Positions 18,482 to 29,696 of a stretch of DNA of 64,000 nt are shown here, one piece after another; positions within the stretch are counted from its first letter, which is position 1, and every line of letters begins with the position of its first letter. The notes below the pieces were generated by a model. The model had not been told where the DNA came from and made no database searches. It saw only the letters and a list, made by a program, of their open reading frames with translations. The stretch covers positions 310,001 through 374,000 of the forward strand of contig NZ_CP046046.1 of assembly GCF_009676705.1 (NCBI RefSeq), read 5' to 3'. The position numbers were made by a program, and so were the translations under genes. This stretch comes from Spiribacter sp. 2438 (GTDB lineage Bacteria > Pseudomonadota > Gammaproteobacteria > Nitrococcales > Nitrococcaceae).

Positions 18482-19434
18482 CGCTGCCCCAGCAGCCGGT
18501 GTTCGATCACCGTAAACAGATCCCCCGCGATGTTGGTGTCCTGCTGGGCATCAATCTCGCGCACGCAGGTGGGGCTGGTGACGTTGATTTCGGTCAGATA
18601 GCCACCGATCACGTCCAGACCGGCAAACAGGATGCCCTGCTCGGCGAGCAGAGGCCGCACCTGCTCCACGATCCATCGCTCCCGGTCGGTGATGGGCCGG
18701 GCCACTCCCCGCCCGCCGGCGGCCAGGTTGCCGCGACTCTCGCCCGCCGCCGGGAGGCGGGCCAGGGCAAAGTCCACCGGTCGGCCATCAATTACCAGAA
18801 TGCGGCGATCGCCGTCGCTAATTTCGGGCAGATAGCGCTGCGCCATCACGTAACGCGTCCCGCGGCCGGACAGCTGTTCGATGATCACGCTGGTGTTGGG
18901 GTCACCGGCGTGGACCACGAAAATGGCCTCACCCCCCATGCCGTGCAGGGGTTTGAGCACGGCGCGGCCCTGGGCCTGAATGAAGGCCTTGAGTGGCTCG
19001 GCTTTCATTTCCACCACGGTGGGGGCGCAGCACTCCGGGAAATTGGCGATGGCCAGCTTTTCCTGGACGTTGCGCAGGCCGGCGGGTCGATTCACCACCT
19101 GCACACCCGCCCGCTCGGCCACGTCCAGAATCTGGGTGGCATAGACATAGGCGCTGTCCACCGGGGGATCCTTGCGCATCAGGATGGCGTCCAGGTTCTG
19201 CAGCGGCTCCTCGTCACGCTCCCCCAGACTGAACCAGTCGTGGTTGTCATCCCGGACTTCCAGCAGCGCGCCGTCGCCGTAAGCCACGCCATCCCGCAGC
19301 GACAGGTCCTCCAGGGTCAGATAGCGAATCTCCCAGCCCCGCCGCTGGGCTTCCAGCAACATGGCGAGGGTGGTGTCCTTGTACGGGGTGATGCCCTGGA
19401 TGGGGTCCATGACGACCCCCAGGCGATAGGCCAT
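18478..19434 (-). CDS. gshB: Glutathione synthetase GshB
   Basis: ATP-grasp ligase joining gamma-glutamylcysteine and glycine. 318 residues, close to the 316 of E. coli. N-terminal GVVMDPIQGITPYKDTTL is diagnostic, the ATP loop RAVLKPLHGMGGEAIF lies near 136-151, and LPEISDGDRRILVIDG and the C-terminal EINVTSPTCVREI complete the site. First gene of the operon continuing into ruvX and the pyr genes. Confidence 0.97.
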   Translation of the reverse strand: MAYRLGVVMDPIQGITPYKDTTLAMLLEAQRRGWEIRYLTLEDLSLRDGVAYGDGALLEVRDDNHDWFSLGERDEEPLQNLDAILMRKDPPVDSAYVYATQILDVAERAGVQVVNRPAGLRNVQEKLAIANFPECCAPTVVEMKAEPLKAFIQAQGRAVLKPLHGMGGEAIFVVHAGDPNTSVIIEQLSGRGTRYVMAQRYLPEISDGDRRILVIDGRPVDFALARLPAAGESRGNLAAGGRGVARPITDRERWIVEQVRPLLAEQGILFAGLDVIGGYLTEINVTSPTCVREIDAQQDTNIAGDLFTVIEHRLLGQR

Positions 19435-19503
19435 GATGGCTCCTCTGTTCGGCTGTTGGCGGTGGCGACAGTGTAGCGAAAGCGGATCGGAAGGGTGATG
19501 GGG

Positions 19504-20262
19504 CTATCCGAGATCGCCGATCACCGTCTGAATCACTGCCAGCGCCGCCACCGGTGCGGTGTCGCTGCGCAGAATGCGCGGCCCCAGGCGGAGGCGTTGC
19601 CAGCCCATGGCCGAGACGGTCTCGATCTCCCCGGGGGCGAGCCCGCCTTCGGGACCAATCAGGGTGGCCAGCTCAGCGCCGGGCACCAGATCCCGGGCCG
19701 ACCGGTCGCCCTCGGTGTCAAAAATCACGCCGTGCTGGCCCGCCACCTTCTGCAAAGCCTGGTCCAGGGAGCAGGGCGGGTCGACTGGAGGAATCCGGTT
19801 CCGGCCGCATTGCTCGCAGGCCGCCACCGCCACCGCCTGCCAGTGGCGCTGCTTGCGGGCCCAGCGCTCGGCGTCCAGTCGCACCATGCAGCGCTCGGTC
19901 ACCACCGGCACCACCCGGGCCACGCCAAGCTCGGTGGCCTTCTGCACCGCGTAGTCCATGCGCTCGCCCTTGCTGATGCCCTGCAGGATGGTCACCGCCA
20001 CCGGTGCTTCCGCCTCCCGGGGAATGAAATCCTCGATCAGGACCCGGGCGTGGCGCTTGCTCAGGGTCTCGAGTCGGGCGGTGTACTCGCCACCGCGGCC
20101 GTCAAAAAGCACAAGCCCGTCGCCGCTTCGCAGCCGACGGGCTTGCAGATGTCGGACCACCGCGTCGGTGAGGTCCATGACCTCACCGACGGGCGGGATG
20201 CCTGTCACATGCAGGCGAGTGGCCGGATCAGTAGCGATAGTGCTCGGGCTTGAAGGGACCAT
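19504..20262 (-). CDS. rsmE: 16S rRNA m3U1498 methyltransferase RsmE
   Basis: SPOUT-class methyltransferase. About 252 residues from the ATG at 20262; this start overlaps the ahcY 3' end by 35 bases and is not certain, as the usual RsmE N-terminus (xRLHV) begins at about residue 15 and no closer start codon is evident. The trefoil-knot signatures [14 protein letters not shown] near 200-213 and [18 protein letters not shown] near the C-terminus are clear. It follows ahcY, so it may be read from the same transcript. Confidence 0.92.
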   Translation of the reverse strand: MVPSSPSTIATDPATRLHVTGIPPVGEVMDLTDAVVRHLQARRLRSGDGLVLFDGRGGEYTARLETLSKRHARVLIEDFIPREAEAPVAVTILQGISKGERMDYAVQKATELGVARVVPVVTERCMVRLDAERWARKQRHWQAVAVAACEQCGRNRIPPVDPPCSLDQALQKVAGQHGVIFDTEGDRSARDLVPGAELATLIGPEGGLAPGEIETVSAMGWQRLRLGPRILRSDTAPVAALAVIQTVIGDLG

Positions 20263-21640
20263 CCACCGACACACCGATGTAGTTGGCCTGGTCCTCCCGC
20301 AGCCGGGTCAGGTGAGCACCGATTTTCTCCAGATGGAGACGCGCCACTTCCTCGTCCAGGTGCTTGGGCAGTACATAGACCTCGTTGCCGTAGCTGCCAT
20401 CGTTGTTGAACAGCGCCATCTGGGCCAGCACCTGATTGGTGAAACTGGCGGACATCACGAAGCTGGGATGGCCCGTGGCACAACCCAGGTTCACCAGTCG
20501 GCCTTCCGCCAGCAGGATGATCTTCTTGCCGTCCGGGAAGGTGATGTGATCCACCTGGGCCTTGATGTTCTCCCAGTCATACTGGCGCAGGCTGGCGACA
20601 TCGATTTCGTTGTCGAAGTGGCCGATGTTGCAGACGATGGCCTCGTTCTTCATGGCCGCCATGTGATCGTGGTTGATCACATTGAAGTTGCCGGTGGCGC
20701 TGCAGAAGATGTCGGCCTTGTCGGCGGCTTCTTCCATGGTGACCACCCGGTAGCCTTCCATGGCCGCCTGCAGGGCGCAGATGGGGTCGACCTCGGTGAT
20801 CCAGACACTGGCTCCCAGGGCCTTGAGGCTCTGGGCACAGCCCTTGCCGACATCGCCATAGCCCACCACCACTGCGATCTTGCCGGCGATCATCACGTCG
20901 GTGGCGCGCTTGAGTCCGTCCACCAGCGACTCGCGACAGCCATAGAGGTTGTCGAACTTGGACTTGGTCACCGAATCGTTGACGTTAATGGCCGGGAAAG
21001 GCAACTCACCCGCCTGCTGCATCTCATAGAGACGCATGACGCCGGTGGTGGTTTCCTCGGTCACGCCCTGAATGGCCGCCTGGGTGCGGGCATAGAAACC
21101 CGGGTTCTCTTTCAGGCGACGGCGAATGGCCGCGAACAGCGCCCGCTCCTCGTCGCTGCCCGGGTTGTCCAACACCGATGGGTCCTGCTCGGCTTTGGCG
21201 CCGAGGGTGACCGCCATGGTGGCGTCGCCACCGTCGTCGAGAATCATGTTCGGCGTGCTGTTGGGCCACTCGAGGATGCGATGGGTGAACTCCCAGTACT
21301 CCTCCAGCGACTCGCCCTTGTAGGCAAACACCGGCGTGCCGTTCTCGGCGATGGCCGCCGCGGCGTGGTCCTGGGTGGAGTAGATGTTGCAGCTGGCCCA
21401 GCGGCACTCGGCACCCAGGGCTTCCAGGGTCTCGATGAGCACCGCCGTCTGAATGGTCATGTGCAGCGAGCCGGCGACCCGTGCACCCTTCAGCGGCTTC
21501 TCACCGGCGTACTTTTCACGCAGTGCCATCAGGCCCGGCATTTCGGTTTCGGCGATTTCAATTTCCCGCCGGCCCCAGGGGGCCAGGCTGGCGTCAGCGA
21601 TAATGGATCCGGAAAGCTTCGTGTCAACGACAGCGTTCAT
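20228..21640 (-). CDS. ahcY: Adenosylhomocysteinase AhcY (SAH hydrolase)
   Basis: Splits S-adenosylhomocysteine into adenosine and homocysteine, clearing the product inhibitor of methyltransferases. 470 residues from the ATG at 21640, which has GGAG at a proper distance. Substrate-domain signatures [13 protein letters not shown], the catalytic [11 protein letters not shown] and the NAD-binding [14 protein letters not shown] motif are intact; the C-terminal KPEHYRY tail reaches the neighbouring active site. An SAH riboswitch occupies the leader. metK lies directly upstream, so synthesis and recycling of the methyl donor are side by side. Confidence 0.98.
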   Translation of the reverse strand: MNAVVDTKLSGSIIADASLAPWGRREIEIAETEMPGLMALREKYAGEKPLKGARVAGSLHMTIQTAVLIETLEALGAECRWASCNIYSTQDHAAAAIAENGTPVFAYKGESLEEYWEFTHRILEWPNSTPNMILDDGGDATMAVTLGAKAEQDPSVLDNPGSDEERALFAAIRRRLKENPGFYARTQAAIQGVTEETTTGVMRLYEMQQAGELPFPAINVNDSVTKSKFDNLYGCRESLVDGLKRATDVMIAGKIAVVVGYGDVGKGCAQSLKALGASVWITEVDPICALQAAMEGYRVVTMEEAADKADIFCSATGNFNVINHDHMAAMKNEAIVCNIGHFDNEIDVASLRQYDWENIKAQVDHITFPDGKKIILLAEGRLVNLGCATGHPSFVMSASFTNQVLAQMALFNNDGSYGNEVYVLPKHLDEEVARLHLEKIGAHLTRLREDQANYIGVSVDGPFKPEHYRY

Positions 21641-21660
21641 GGTTTTACTCCATGGGTTGC

Positions 21661-21736
21661 GGTCGAGCGCCGTTGTCATTGTTGCCCGCCTGTCGAGCCT
21701 CCCCCGTGCCTTCACGGGGTGCAGCGCTCCTCGACA
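21661..21736 (-). ncRNA. S-adenosylhomocysteine (SAH) riboswitch in the ahcY leader
   Basis: Read on the minus strand, the leader has the conserved SAH-riboswitch core. Helix P1 is TGTCGAG (21736-21730) with CTCGACA (21697-21691), 7 of 7 pairs. The strictly conserved GAGCGCTGC follows at 21729-21721. P2 is CCCCGTG (21719-21713) with CACGGGG (21708-21702) around an AAGG loop. The pseudoknot pairs GAGCGC (21729-21724) with GCGCTC (21670-21665) at the 3' end, in the familiar AACGGCGCTC context. The aptamer ends about 20 bases before the ahcY start. SAH binding is expected to raise ahcY expression, as in other proteobacteria. Confidence 0.93.
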
Positions 21737-21765
21737 AACGGACAGATTTTTCTGTAGTGGAGCCG

Positions 21766-22926
21766 TTAGATCCCGGCCGCCTCGCGCAGGGCGTCGGCCC
21801 GATCGGTGCGCTCCCAGGTAAAGGTCGGCTCTTCCCGGCCGAAATGCCCGAAACTGGCCGTCGGCTGATAAATGGGTCGCACCAGGTCCAGCATCTGCAG
21901 AATGCCATAGGGCCGTAGATCGAAATGCGCCCGGACGAGTTCCACCAGCCGCGACTCGGAAATGCGCCCCGTCCCGAAGGTATCCACGAACACCGAGGTG
22001 GGCTCGGCAACGCCAATGGCGTAGGCCAGCTGAATTTCACACTTGTCCGCCAGGCCTGCGGCGACGATGTTCTTGGCGACATAGCGGCAGGCGTAGGCCG
22101 CCGACCGGTCCACCTTGGAAGGGTCCTTGCCGGAGAACGCCCCGCCCCCATGGCGAGCCATGCCGCCGTAGGTGTCGACGATGATCTTGCGCCCGGTGAG
22201 CCCGCAGTCGCCCACCGGGCCGCCGATCACGAACTTGCCCGTGGGGTTGATGAAGAAGCGGGTCCGCTCACCGATCCATTCGGCAGGAATCACCGGGCGG
22301 ATCACCTCTTCCATGATCGCTTCTTTAATGTCCGCCTGGGAAACGGTGTCGTCGTGCTGGCAGGACAGCACAATGGTGTCCACGGCCACCGGTTCGCCAT
22401 CTTCGTAGACGAATCCCACCTGGGACTTGGCGTCCGGCCGGAGCCAGGGCAGCACGCCCCGGCGGCGGATCTGGCTGTGACGCTTGACCAGCCGATGGGC
22501 GTAGGTGATCGGTGCCGGCATTAGCACGTCGGTCTCGCGACAGGCATAGCCGAACATCATGCCCTGGTCACCGGCGCCCTGTTCTTCGGGGTGGTCGCGG
22601 TCGACACCCTGGTTGATGTCGGGGCTCTGCTTGCCGATGGCGTTCAGGACCGCACAGGTGGCCCCGTCAAAGCCCACCTCGGCGCTGTTGTAACCGATGT
22701 CCAGAATCGTCTGGCGGGTCAGCTCCTCGAGATCGATCCAGGCGGTGGTGGTGATTTCGCCGGCGATGATGACCATGCCGGTCTTGACCATGGTCTCGCA
22801 GGCCACCCGGGCGTTGGGATCATCGGCGATGATGGCGTCCAGAAGGGCGTCCGATATCTGGTCTGCCACCTTGTCGGGATGACCCTCGGAAACCGACTCC
22901 GAGGTGAAGATGTGCTGGTTGGCCAT
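21766..22926 (-). CDS. metK: S-adenosylmethionine synthetase MetK
   Basis: Makes SAM from methionine and ATP. 386 residues from the ATG at 22926 ([19 protein letters not shown]); the in-frame ATG at 22956 would add ten unconserved residues. Signatures [26 protein letters not shown] and the C-terminal [19 protein letters not shown] are all present. It is upstream of ahcY with a 125-base gap that holds the SAH riboswitch. Divergent from tkt. Confidence 0.98.
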   Translation of the reverse strand: MANQHIFTSESVSEGHPDKVADQISDALLDAIIADDPNARVACETMVKTGMVIIAGEITTTAWIDLEELTRQTILDIGYNSAEVGFDGATCAVLNAIGKQSPDINQGVDRDHPEEQGAGDQGMMFGYACRETDVLMPAPITYAHRLVKRHSQIRRRGVLPWLRPDAKSQVGFVYEDGEPVAVDTIVLSCQHDDTVSQADIKEAIMEEVIRPVIPAEWIGERTRFFINPTGKFVIGGPVGDCGLTGRKIIVDTYGGMARHGGGAFSGKDPSKVDRSAAYACRYVAKNIVAAGLADKCEIQLAYAIGVAEPTSVFVDTFGTGRISESRLVELVRAHFDLRPYGILQMLDLVRPIYQPTASFGHFGREEPTFTWERTDRADALREAAGI

Positions 22927-23057
22927 CGGGTCGCTGGCACTCCCTGTCGCGAACATGATTGGGGCGAGCAGTGTAACGCTGGTTGCCTGCGCACGGGAAG
23001 TTCTGGAGAATTGCGGCGCTTGTAAACCCTTCTTTTTGCGCCGGAGAACCGTTACCC

Positions 23058-25058
23058 ATGGCCAACCGCAGACACCTCGCCAACGCCGTCCGGGCCCTTT
23101 CCATGGACGCCGTTCAGCGCGCCAATTCCGGTCATCCCGGCGCCCCCATGGGCATGGCGGACATCGCCGAAGTGCTCTGGAACGACTTCCTGCAGCACAA
23201 TCCCGCCAACCCGCAGTGGCCCAACCGCGACCGGTTCGTGCTCTCCAATGGCCACGGGTCGATGCTGATTTACTCGCTGCTGCACCTCAGCGGTTATGAC
23301 CTGCCGCTGACGGCGCTGCAGGATTTCCGGCAGCTGCACTCCGGCACCCCGGGACACCCGGAAGTCGGCGACACCCCCGGGGTGGAAACCACCACCGGGC
23401 CACTGGGGCAGGGCATCGCCAACGCCGTGGGCATGGCTCTCGCCGAGCGCATTCTGGCGGGACAGTTCAACCGCCCGGGCCACGAGCTGGTGGATCACTA
23501 CACCTATTGTTTTCTTGGCGATGGCTGCCTGATGGAAGGCATCTCTCACGAGGTCTGCTCCCTGGCCGGGACTTTGGGGCTCGGCAAGCTGATTGCCGTC
23601 TACGATGACAACGGCATTTCCATTGACGGAAAAGTCAGCGGCTGGTTCACCGATGACACGCCGGGCCGCTTCCGTGCCTATGGCTGGCACGTGGTTGAGG
23701 CCGTTGACGGCCACGACGCGGAGGCGGTCCGTGAGGCCATCGAAGCCGCCCGCCAGGTCACCGACCGGCCATCGCTGATCTGCGCGCGCACCACGATCGG
23801 TTTCGGCGCACCCAACGTCTGTGGCACCCATGGGGTGCATGGCGCGCCGCTGGGGGATGACGAAATCCGGGCCACCCGGGAATTCCTGGGCTGGGAACAT
23901 GGCCCCTTCGAGATTCCGGATGCGGTTTACGAGGGCTGGGACGCCCGGGCTCGTGGCGCGGCCAGTGAAACCGCATGGCGGGATCGCCTGGAGCGCTATC
24001 GGGCGGCGCACCCGGAGCTGGCGGCGGATTTCGAGCGGCGCATGGCCGGCGATCTGCCGGATTCCTTCGCCGAACACGCCCGGGCATTCATCGCCAGGGC
24101 CCAGGCGGAAGGCGGTGATGATGCCAGCCGCAAGCACTCCCAGGCGGTGCTGAACGGCTTCGGGCCGCGTCTGCCGGAACTGGTGGGGGGATCCGCCGAC
24201 CTCACCGGCTCCAACAACACCTGGTGGGATGACTGCACCACGGTCACCGCCGATGACGCCGACGGCAATTACCTGTTCTACGGCGTTCGCGAGTTCGGCA
24301 TGACCGCCATCATGAACGGCATGGCGCTCCATGGCGGGGTCGTCCCCTACGCCGGTACCTTCCTGGTGTTCTCGGATTACGCCCGCAACGCCGTGCGTAT
24401 GGCGGCCCTGATGGGGGTGCGCAGCGTTCTGGTGTACACCCATGATTCCATCGGCCTGGGCGAGGATGGCCCCACTCACCAGCCCGTTGAGCATCTGCCA
24501 AGCCTGCGGTTGATTCCTAACCTGGAGGTCTGGCGGCCCTGTGACCTCACCGAAACCGCGGTGGCCTGGCAGTCGGCGCTGGAGCGGCAGGCGGGCCCCA
24601 CGGCGCTGGCCCTCTCCCGCCAGAAACTGCCCCACCAGCCGCGCACCGACGATCAGGTGGAGGCCATTGGCCGGGGTGGTTACGTGCTCCGCGAGCCCGG
24701 CGCCACTCCGGCCGCCGTGATCATGGCCACCGGCTCCGAGGTGGGGCTGGCGGTGCAGGCCGCCGAGCGGCTGGAGCAGCAGGGTCACCCGGTACGGGTG
24801 GTGTCCATGCCGTGCATTGAGCGCTTTCTCGCCCAGGATTCCGGCTACCGCGACCAGGTACTGCCGCCATCGCTGACGGCCCGCGTGGCCGTTGAGGCGG
24901 CGGCGCCGGACAGCTGGTACCGGCTGGTGGGCGATCGGGGCGACGTGGTCGGGCTGAACGGCTTTGGTGCCTCGGCGCCGGGGTCAGTGGTCTACGAACA
25001 CATGGGACTGACCGCCGATGCGGTGGTGTCAGCCCTGGAATCTCGACTGGCCGGGTAG
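23058..25058 (+). CDS. tkt: Transketolase Tkt
   Basis: Thiamine-diphosphate enzyme exchanging two-carbon units in the pentose phosphate pathway (and the Calvin cycle where present). 666 residues from the ATG at 23058, 11 bases after [23 protein letters not shown] is at residues ~23-41, the TPP-binding [12 protein letters not shown] near 155-166, and [12 protein letters not shown] near 470-481. Heads a plus-strand carbon run tkt-gap-pgk-pyk. The family often continues with fba in related genomes; here purC comes next on the other strand. Confidence 0.97.
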   Translation: MANRRHLANAVRALSMDAVQRANSGHPGAPMGMADIAEVLWNDFLQHNPANPQWPNRDRFVLSNGHGSMLIYSLLHLSGYDLPLTALQDFRQLHSGTPGHPEVGDTPGVETTTGPLGQGIANAVGMALAERILAGQFNRPGHELVDHYTYCFLGDGCLMEGISHEVCSLAGTLGLGKLIAVYDDNGISIDGKVSGWFTDDTPGRFRAYGWHVVEAVDGHDAEAVREAIEAARQVTDRPSLICARTTIGFGAPNVCGTHGVHGAPLGDDEIRATREFLGWEHGPFEIPDAVYEGWDARARGAASETAWRDRLERYRAAHPELAADFERRMAGDLPDSFAEHARAFIARAQAEGGDDASRKHSQAVLNGFGPRLPELVGGSADLTGSNNTWWDDCTTVTADDADGNYLFYGVREFGMTAIMNGMALHGGVVPYAGTFLVFSDYARNAVRMAALMGVRSVLVYTHDSIGLGEDGPTHQPVEHLPSLRLIPNLEVWRPCDLTETAVAWQSALERQAGPTALALSRQKLPHQPRTDDQVEAIGRGGYVLREPGATPAAVIMATGSEVGLAVQAAERLEQQGHPVRVVSMPCIERFLAQDSGYRDQVLPPSLTARVAVEAAAPDSWYRLVGDRGDVVGLNGFGASAPGSVVYEHMGLTADAVVSALESRLAG

Positions 25059-25105
25059 CTTCCCGCGCCGATTTTCGGAAAACAAAAGACAGGAGTCAGA
25101 TAAAC

Positions 25106-26116
25106 ATGGCGATCAAGGTTGGAATCAATGGCTATGGCCGCATCGGCCGCAACGTCCTGCGCGCGCTCTACGAGGCGGGACGCAGCGACGAAATTCGTGT
25201 GGTGGCCATTAACGACCTCGGCGATGCCGAGACCAATGCTCATCTCACCCGCGTTGACACCGCCCACGGCCGCTTCCCCGGCACCGTGGAAGTCCGCGAT
25301 GGCAACCTCGTGGTCAATGGCGACGAGATCAAGGTGCTGGCGGAGCGGGATCCCGCCGCGCTGCCCTGGGGTGAGCTGGGCGTCGACGTGGTGATGGAGT
25401 GCACCGGGCTGTTCGCCAGCAAGGACAAGTCCGCGGCGCACCTCAAGGCCGGCGCCAAAAAGGTGCTGATCTCGGCACCGGCGGGCAGCGACGTCGACGC
25501 CTCGGTGGTCTTCGGCGTCAACCACGATGTCCTCAAGGCCGAGCACACCGTGGTGTCCAACGCCTCCTGTACCACCAACTGCCTGGCCCCTCTGGTCAAG
25601 CCGCTGAACGATGCCATTGGCCTGGAACAGGGTCTCATGACCACCATTCATGCCTACACCAACGATCAGGTGCTCACCGACGTCTTCCACAAGGACCTGC
25701 GCCGGGCGCGCAGCGCCACCATGTCGCAGATTCCCACCAAGACCGGCGCCGCCGCCATGGTGGGTCTGGTGCTGCCGGAGCTGAATGGCCGTCTGGATGG
25801 CTATGCCATGCGGGTCCCCACCATCAATGTCTCCAGCGTTGACCTGTCGTTCATCGCCTCCCGGGACACTTCGGTGGAAGAAATCAACGATGTGCTGCGC
25901 AAGGCGTCGGAGAGCGAGCTCAAGGGCGTGCTGGCCTACAGCGACGGGCCGTACGTCTCCGTGGACTTCAACCACGACGCCCATTCCTCCACCTATGACG
26001 CCACCCTGACCAAGGTCAGTGGCCGGCTGGTGAAGGTCTGTGCCTGGTATGACAACGAGTGGGGCTTCTCCAACCGGATGCTGGATACCACCGTGGCCAT
26101 GATGCAGGCCAAGTAA
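25106..26116 (+). CDS. gap: Glyceraldehyde-3-phosphate dehydrogenase
   Basis: 336 residues. Catalytic Cys155 is in [10 protein letters not shown] and the assisting His is in TIHAYTNDQ near 182; the NAD-binding [10 protein letters not shown] starts at residue 7. Asn36-Asp37 (AINDL) after the second strand favours NAD over NADP, as in glycolytic GapA. The ATG follows AGGAG by 9 bases. The stop TAA overlaps the pgk start by one base (TAATGG), so the two are translated together. Confidence 0.97.
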   Translation: MAIKVGINGYGRIGRNVLRALYEAGRSDEIRVVAINDLGDAETNAHLTRVDTAHGRFPGTVEVRDGNLVVNGDEIKVLAERDPAALPWGELGVDVVMECTGLFASKDKSAAHLKAGAKKVLISAPAGSDVDASVVFGVNHDVLKAEHTVVSNASCTTNCLAPLVKPLNDAIGLEQGLMTTIHAYTNDQVLTDVFHKDLRRARSATMSQIPTKTGAAAMVGLVLPELNGRLDGYAMRVPTINVSSVDLSFIASRDTSVEEINDVLRKASESELKGVLAYSDGPYVSVDFNHDAHSSTYDATLTKVSGRLVKVCAWYDNEWGFSNRMLDTTVAMMQAK

Positions 26117-27300
26117 TGGCGGTCCGGACACTGGATGACGTCAGTCTGGCGGACCAGCGGGTGCTGGTTCGCGAGGATCTGAATGTCCCGCTCAAGGATG
26201 GACGGGTGCGCGACGACGCCCGGTTGCGGGCGGCCCTGCCCACGCTGCAGCGTCTGCTGGATGGCGGAGCCCGGGTGATGGTGATGAGCCACCTGGGCCG
26301 GCCCAGCGCCGGTGCCTTTGACCCGCAGGCCTCCATGCAGCCGGTGGCGGAGCGCCTCGGCGAGCTGCTCGGCCGTGAAGTGCCGGTGGTGCGTGACTGG
26401 CTGGATGGCCAGGTGGCACCGCAAAGCGGCGAGCTGGTGCTGTGCGAAAACGTCCGCTTTAACGTCGGCGAGACCGATAACGATGAGGCGCTGTCCCGCC
26501 GAATGGCGGCGCTCTGCGACCTGTTCGTGATGGACGCCTTCGGCACCGCCCACCGCGCCCAGGCCTCCACCCACGGGGTGGCCCGGTTCGCGCCGGACGC
26601 GGTGGCCGGTCCCCTGCTGGCCGCCGAGCTGGAGGCCCTGGGCAAGGCGTTGGAAGCCCCGGCCCGGCCCCTGGTGGCCATCATCGGAGGCTCCAAGGTC
26701 TCCACCAAACTCACGGTGCTGGAGCAGCTCTCGGATCGGGTGGATCAGCTGATCGTTGGCGGCGGCATCGCCAACACCTTCATTGCGGCCGCCGGCTACC
26801 CGGTGGGTCGATCCCTGATGGAGGCGGATCTGGTGGACACCGCCCGTCAACTGATGGACAAGGCCCGGGCCGCCGGTGGCGAGATCCCGGTGCCCGAGGA
26901 CGTGGTGGTGGCTGATGAGGTCAGCGAGTCCGCCACCCCGCGGGTCAAGGCCGTGGATCAGGTCAGCGATAACGAAATGATCCTTGATGTGGGGCCGAAA
27001 ACCGCGGCGGCTTATGCCGAGCGGCTGCGCTCCGCCGGCACGGTGGTCTGGAACGGCCCCGTGGGGGTCTTCGAGATTGATGCCTTTGCCGACGGCACCC
27101 GGGCCCTGGCCCATGCCATTGCCGAGAGCCCGGCCTTTTCCATCGCCGGGGGCGGCGACACCCTGGCGGCGGTGGCCAAGTACGACGTCGCCGGGCAGAT
27201 TTCCTACATTTCCACCGGCGGCGGCGCTTTCCTCGAGTTCCTTGAAGGACGGGAACTGCCGGCCGTCGCGGTACTGAATCGCGGTACGGAGGCGTCATGA
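26116..27300 (+). CDS. pgk: Phosphoglycerate kinase
   Basis: 394 residues from the ATG at 26116. Signature [14 protein letters not shown] at ~16-29, MSHLGRPS near 56-63, hinge region [11 protein letters not shown] near 195 and the C-terminal GGGDTLAAV near 352. Reversible ATP-forming step of glycolysis. Overlaps gap by one base and pyk by four. Confidence 0.97.
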   Translation: MAVRTLDDVSLADQRVLVREDLNVPLKDGRVRDDARLRAALPTLQRLLDGGARVMVMSHLGRPSAGAFDPQASMQPVAERLGELLGREVPVVRDWLDGQVAPQSGELVLCENVRFNVGETDNDEALSRRMAALCDLFVMDAFGTAHRAQASTHGVARFAPDAVAGPLLAAELEALGKALEAPARPLVAIIGGSKVSTKLTVLEQLSDRVDQLIVGGGIANTFIAAAGYPVGRSLMEADLVDTARQLMDKARAAGGEIPVPEDVVVADEVSESATPRVKAVDQVSDNEMILDVGPKTAAAYAERLRSAGTVVWNGPVGVFEIDAFADGTRALAHAIAESPAFSIAGGGDTLAAVAKYDVAGQISYISTGGGAFLEFLEGRELPAVAVLNRGTEAS

Positions 27301-28742
27301 GTCGTCAAACCAAAATTGTCGCCACCCTGGGGCCGGCCACCACCTCGCCGGAGGCCATGCGGGCCATCGTCGAAGCCGGCGTTGATCTGGTTCGCATGAA
27401 CCTCTCCCATGGCGACCACGATGAGCATCGGCAGCGGGCCGAGGCGCTGCGCCAGGCGGCCCGGGAGGCCGGTCGCGTGGTGGGCATCCTGTGTGATCTG
27501 CAGGGCCCCAAAATTCGCATCGAGCGCTTTGCCAGCGGCCCGGTGGAGCTCGAGGAAGGCCAGCCGTTCTTTCTGGACCCGGGTCTTGAGGGTGATGCTG
27601 GCACGGCGGAGGGCGTGGGCGTGGCCTACACCGGGCTGCCGGAGGACGTCCAGGCCGGCGATCTCCTGTTGCTGGCGGACGGACTGGTGCAGCTCAGGGT
27701 GGAGCGCATCGAGGGCACCCGCATTCACACCACCGTGGTGACGGCGGGGGTACTTAGCGATCGCAAGGGCATCAACCGTCTCGGGGGTGGTCTGTCAGTG
27801 CGTGCCCTCACCGACAAGGATCGCCGTGATATCAAACTGGCCGCCGAGCTCGAAGCCGATTACCTGGCGGTGTCATTTCCCCGGGACGGGGCCGATCTGG
27901 ACGAAGCCCGGGATCTGCTGCACGCCGCCGGCGGCCATGGCGGCGTGGTCGCCAAGATCGAGCGTCATGAGGCGGTCAACGCCCTCGCCGAGATCATGGA
28001 TGCCGCCGATGCGGTGATGATTGCCCGCGGCGATCTGGCGGTGGAAATCGGCGATGCCCAGCTCCCCGGGGTGCAGAAGCGGATCATGCGCATGGCCCGG
28101 GAGCGGGACTGCGTGGTCATTACCGCCACCCAGATGATGCAGTCCATGGTGGACAACCCCATGCCCACTCGGGCGGAGGTGCTGGACGTGGCCAACGCGG
28201 TGCTGGATGGCACCGACGCGGTGATGCTCTCCGAAGAAACCGCGGTGGGGCATTATCCGGCGGAAACCATCGAGGCCATGGCGCGGGTCTGCGTCGGCGC
28301 CGAGAGCTATGCGGACGAATCCCGGCCCGCCAACCACGCACTTCGGGACCCGCATTTCAGCCGGGTGGACGAGGCCATCGCCAAGACCGCCATCGCCACC
28401 GCCAACAGCCTGGGCGTGGCTGCCATTGCCGCGATGACCGAGTCCGGCGCCACCACCATGTGGATGTCCCGGATCGGCACCGACATTCCCATTTATGCCC
28501 TGTCGGAGCAGCCCCGCACCCGTACCCGGGTGACCCTGTATCGCGGCGTTCACCCCATCAGCTTTGACCCCACCCAGCGGGAACACGAGGCCGTGAACCG
28601 TGAGGCGGTGGAGGAGCTGAAACGCCGGGGCGCGGTGCAGGACGAGGATTTCGTGCTGATCACCAAGGGAGATCTGGCCGGCGTGCGTGGCGGCACCAAC
28701 GCCATGAAGGTGGTGAAGGTCAGCGAGATCCTCGGGGACTGA
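27297..28742 (+). CDS. pyk: Pyruvate kinase
   Basis: 481 residues, the size of bacterial Pyk[13 protein letters not shown] at ~32-43 and the metal-binding and catalytic stretch [12 protein letters not shown] near 242-253 followed by [11 protein letters not shown] are intact; the C-terminal allosteric-type domain is present but the ligand cannot be read off. Start overlaps pgk (ATGA). Final gene of the carbon run; 9 bases separate its stop from the convergent purC. Confidence 0.96.
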   Translation: MSRQTKIVATLGPATTSPEAMRAIVEAGVDLVRMNLSHGDHDEHRQRAEALRQAAREAGRVVGILCDLQGPKIRIERFASGPVELEEGQPFFLDPGLEGDAGTAEGVGVAYTGLPEDVQAGDLLLLADGLVQLRVERIEGTRIHTTVVTAGVLSDRKGINRLGGGLSVRALTDKDRRDIKLAAELEADYLAVSFPRDGADLDEARDLLHAAGGHGGVVAKIERHEAVNALAEIMDAADAVMIARGDLAVEIGDAQLPGVQKRIMRMARERDCVVITATQMMQSMVDNPMPTRAEVLDVANAVLDGTDAVMLSEETAVGHYPAETIEAMARVCVGAESYADESRPANHALRDPHFSRVDEAIAKTAIATANSLGVAAIAAMTESGATTMWMSRIGTDIPIYALSEQPRTRTRVTLYRGVHPISFDPTQREHEAVNREAVEELKRRGAVQDEDFVLITKGDLAGVRGGTNAMKVVKVSEILGD

Positions 28743-28751
28743 CCCCGGGGG

Positions 28752-29642
28752 TCACGTCCCGCAGAGCCGCGTCTCCGCCTCCCGATAACGGGCCGCAGTC
28801 TGCTCGATGATGGCATCGGGCAGCCGCGGTGCCGGCGGGGTTTTGTCCCAGTCCAGGGACTGCAGATAGTCCCGAATGAACTGCTTGTCGTAACTGGGTG
28901 GGGAGATGCCGGTTCGGTACTGATCGGCGGGCCAGAAGCGACTGGAATCCGGGGTCAGGGCCTCGTCAATCCAGACCAGGCGCCCGGCGCCGTCCAGCCC
29001 GAACTCGAACTTGGTGTCAGCAATGAGAATGCCCCGCTGCCGGGCATAGTCGCGGGCTTCGGTGTAGAGCCGCAGGGTGGTGCGGCGCAGCTCGTCGGCC
29101 AGATCCCGGCCCAGCGCTTCAACCACGGCGGCAAAGTCGACGTTTTCATCGTGTCCCCCCACCTCGGCTTTGGTGGACGGGGTGAACAGGGGCTCGGGCA
29201 GGGCCTCGGCCTGCTGCAGGCCCTGTGGCAGGGTCAGGCCGCAGAGCGCGCCCGTGGCCTGGTAATCCTTCCAGCCCGATCCGATGAGGTAGCCCCGGGC
29301 GATCGCCTCGAAGGGCAGGGGAGTCAGCCGCCGCACCACCACGCTGCGGCCGGCCAGAGGCGCCCGCTCGGCCGGGTCGCTGATCACCGCCTCCAGGGGC
29401 ACATCCAGCCCCTGATGGGGTACGTGGTGTCCCAGCCGCCGGAACCAGAAGTCGGACACCCGGGTGAGCACCGCGCCCTTGCCCGGGATCGGATCATCCA
29501 GGACCACGTCGAAGGCGGACAGCCGGTCGGTGGCCACCACCAGCAGGGTCTCGTCATCCACGGCATAGACATCCCGCACCTTGCCCCGATGCAGCAGAGG
29601 CAGGCTGGCGATTTCACTTTGGTAGAGGCTGTCGGGCAACAC
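28752..29642 (-). CDS. purC: SAICAR synthetase PurC
   Basis: Joins CAIR and aspartate in purine synthesis. 296 residues, the longer eukaryote-like size class rather than the ~237 of E. coli. [20 protein letters not shown] at residues ~19-38 (ATP loop), [18 protein letters not shown] after it, and DTKFEFGLD near 205-213 are typical. A single gene with no other pur gene nearby. Confidence 0.95.
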   Translation of the reverse strand: MLPDSLYQSEIASLPLLHRGKVRDVYAVDDETLLVVATDRLSAFDVVLDDPIPGKGAVLTRVSDFWFRRLGHHVPHQGLDVPLEAVISDPAERAPLAGRSVVVRRLTPLPFEAIARGYLIGSGWKDYQATGALCGLTLPQGLQQAEALPEPLFTPSTKAEVGGHDENVDFAAVVEALGRDLADELRRTTLRLYTEARDYARQRGILIADTKFEFGLDGAGRLVWIDEALTPDSSRFWPADQYRTGISPPSYDKQFIRDYLQSLDWDKTPPAPRLPDAIIEQTAARYREAETRLCGT

Positions 29643-29696
29643 CGTGGGCTCCTGGGTTGTGGCGATGGCGTCGGCGGATGATAGCAGGCGCCCCGG

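Noticed and set aside
19958-21757. 599-codon plus-strand open frame opposite ahcY and rsmE
   Set aside because: It is antisense to two highly conserved genes and to the SAH riboswitch; its protein is low-complexity, His/Val/Gly-rich, as expected from reading GC-rich codons backward.
23052-24788. 578-codon minus-strand open frame opposite transketolase
   Set aside because: Shadow of tkt with no recognisable motif; tkt has every catalytic signature.
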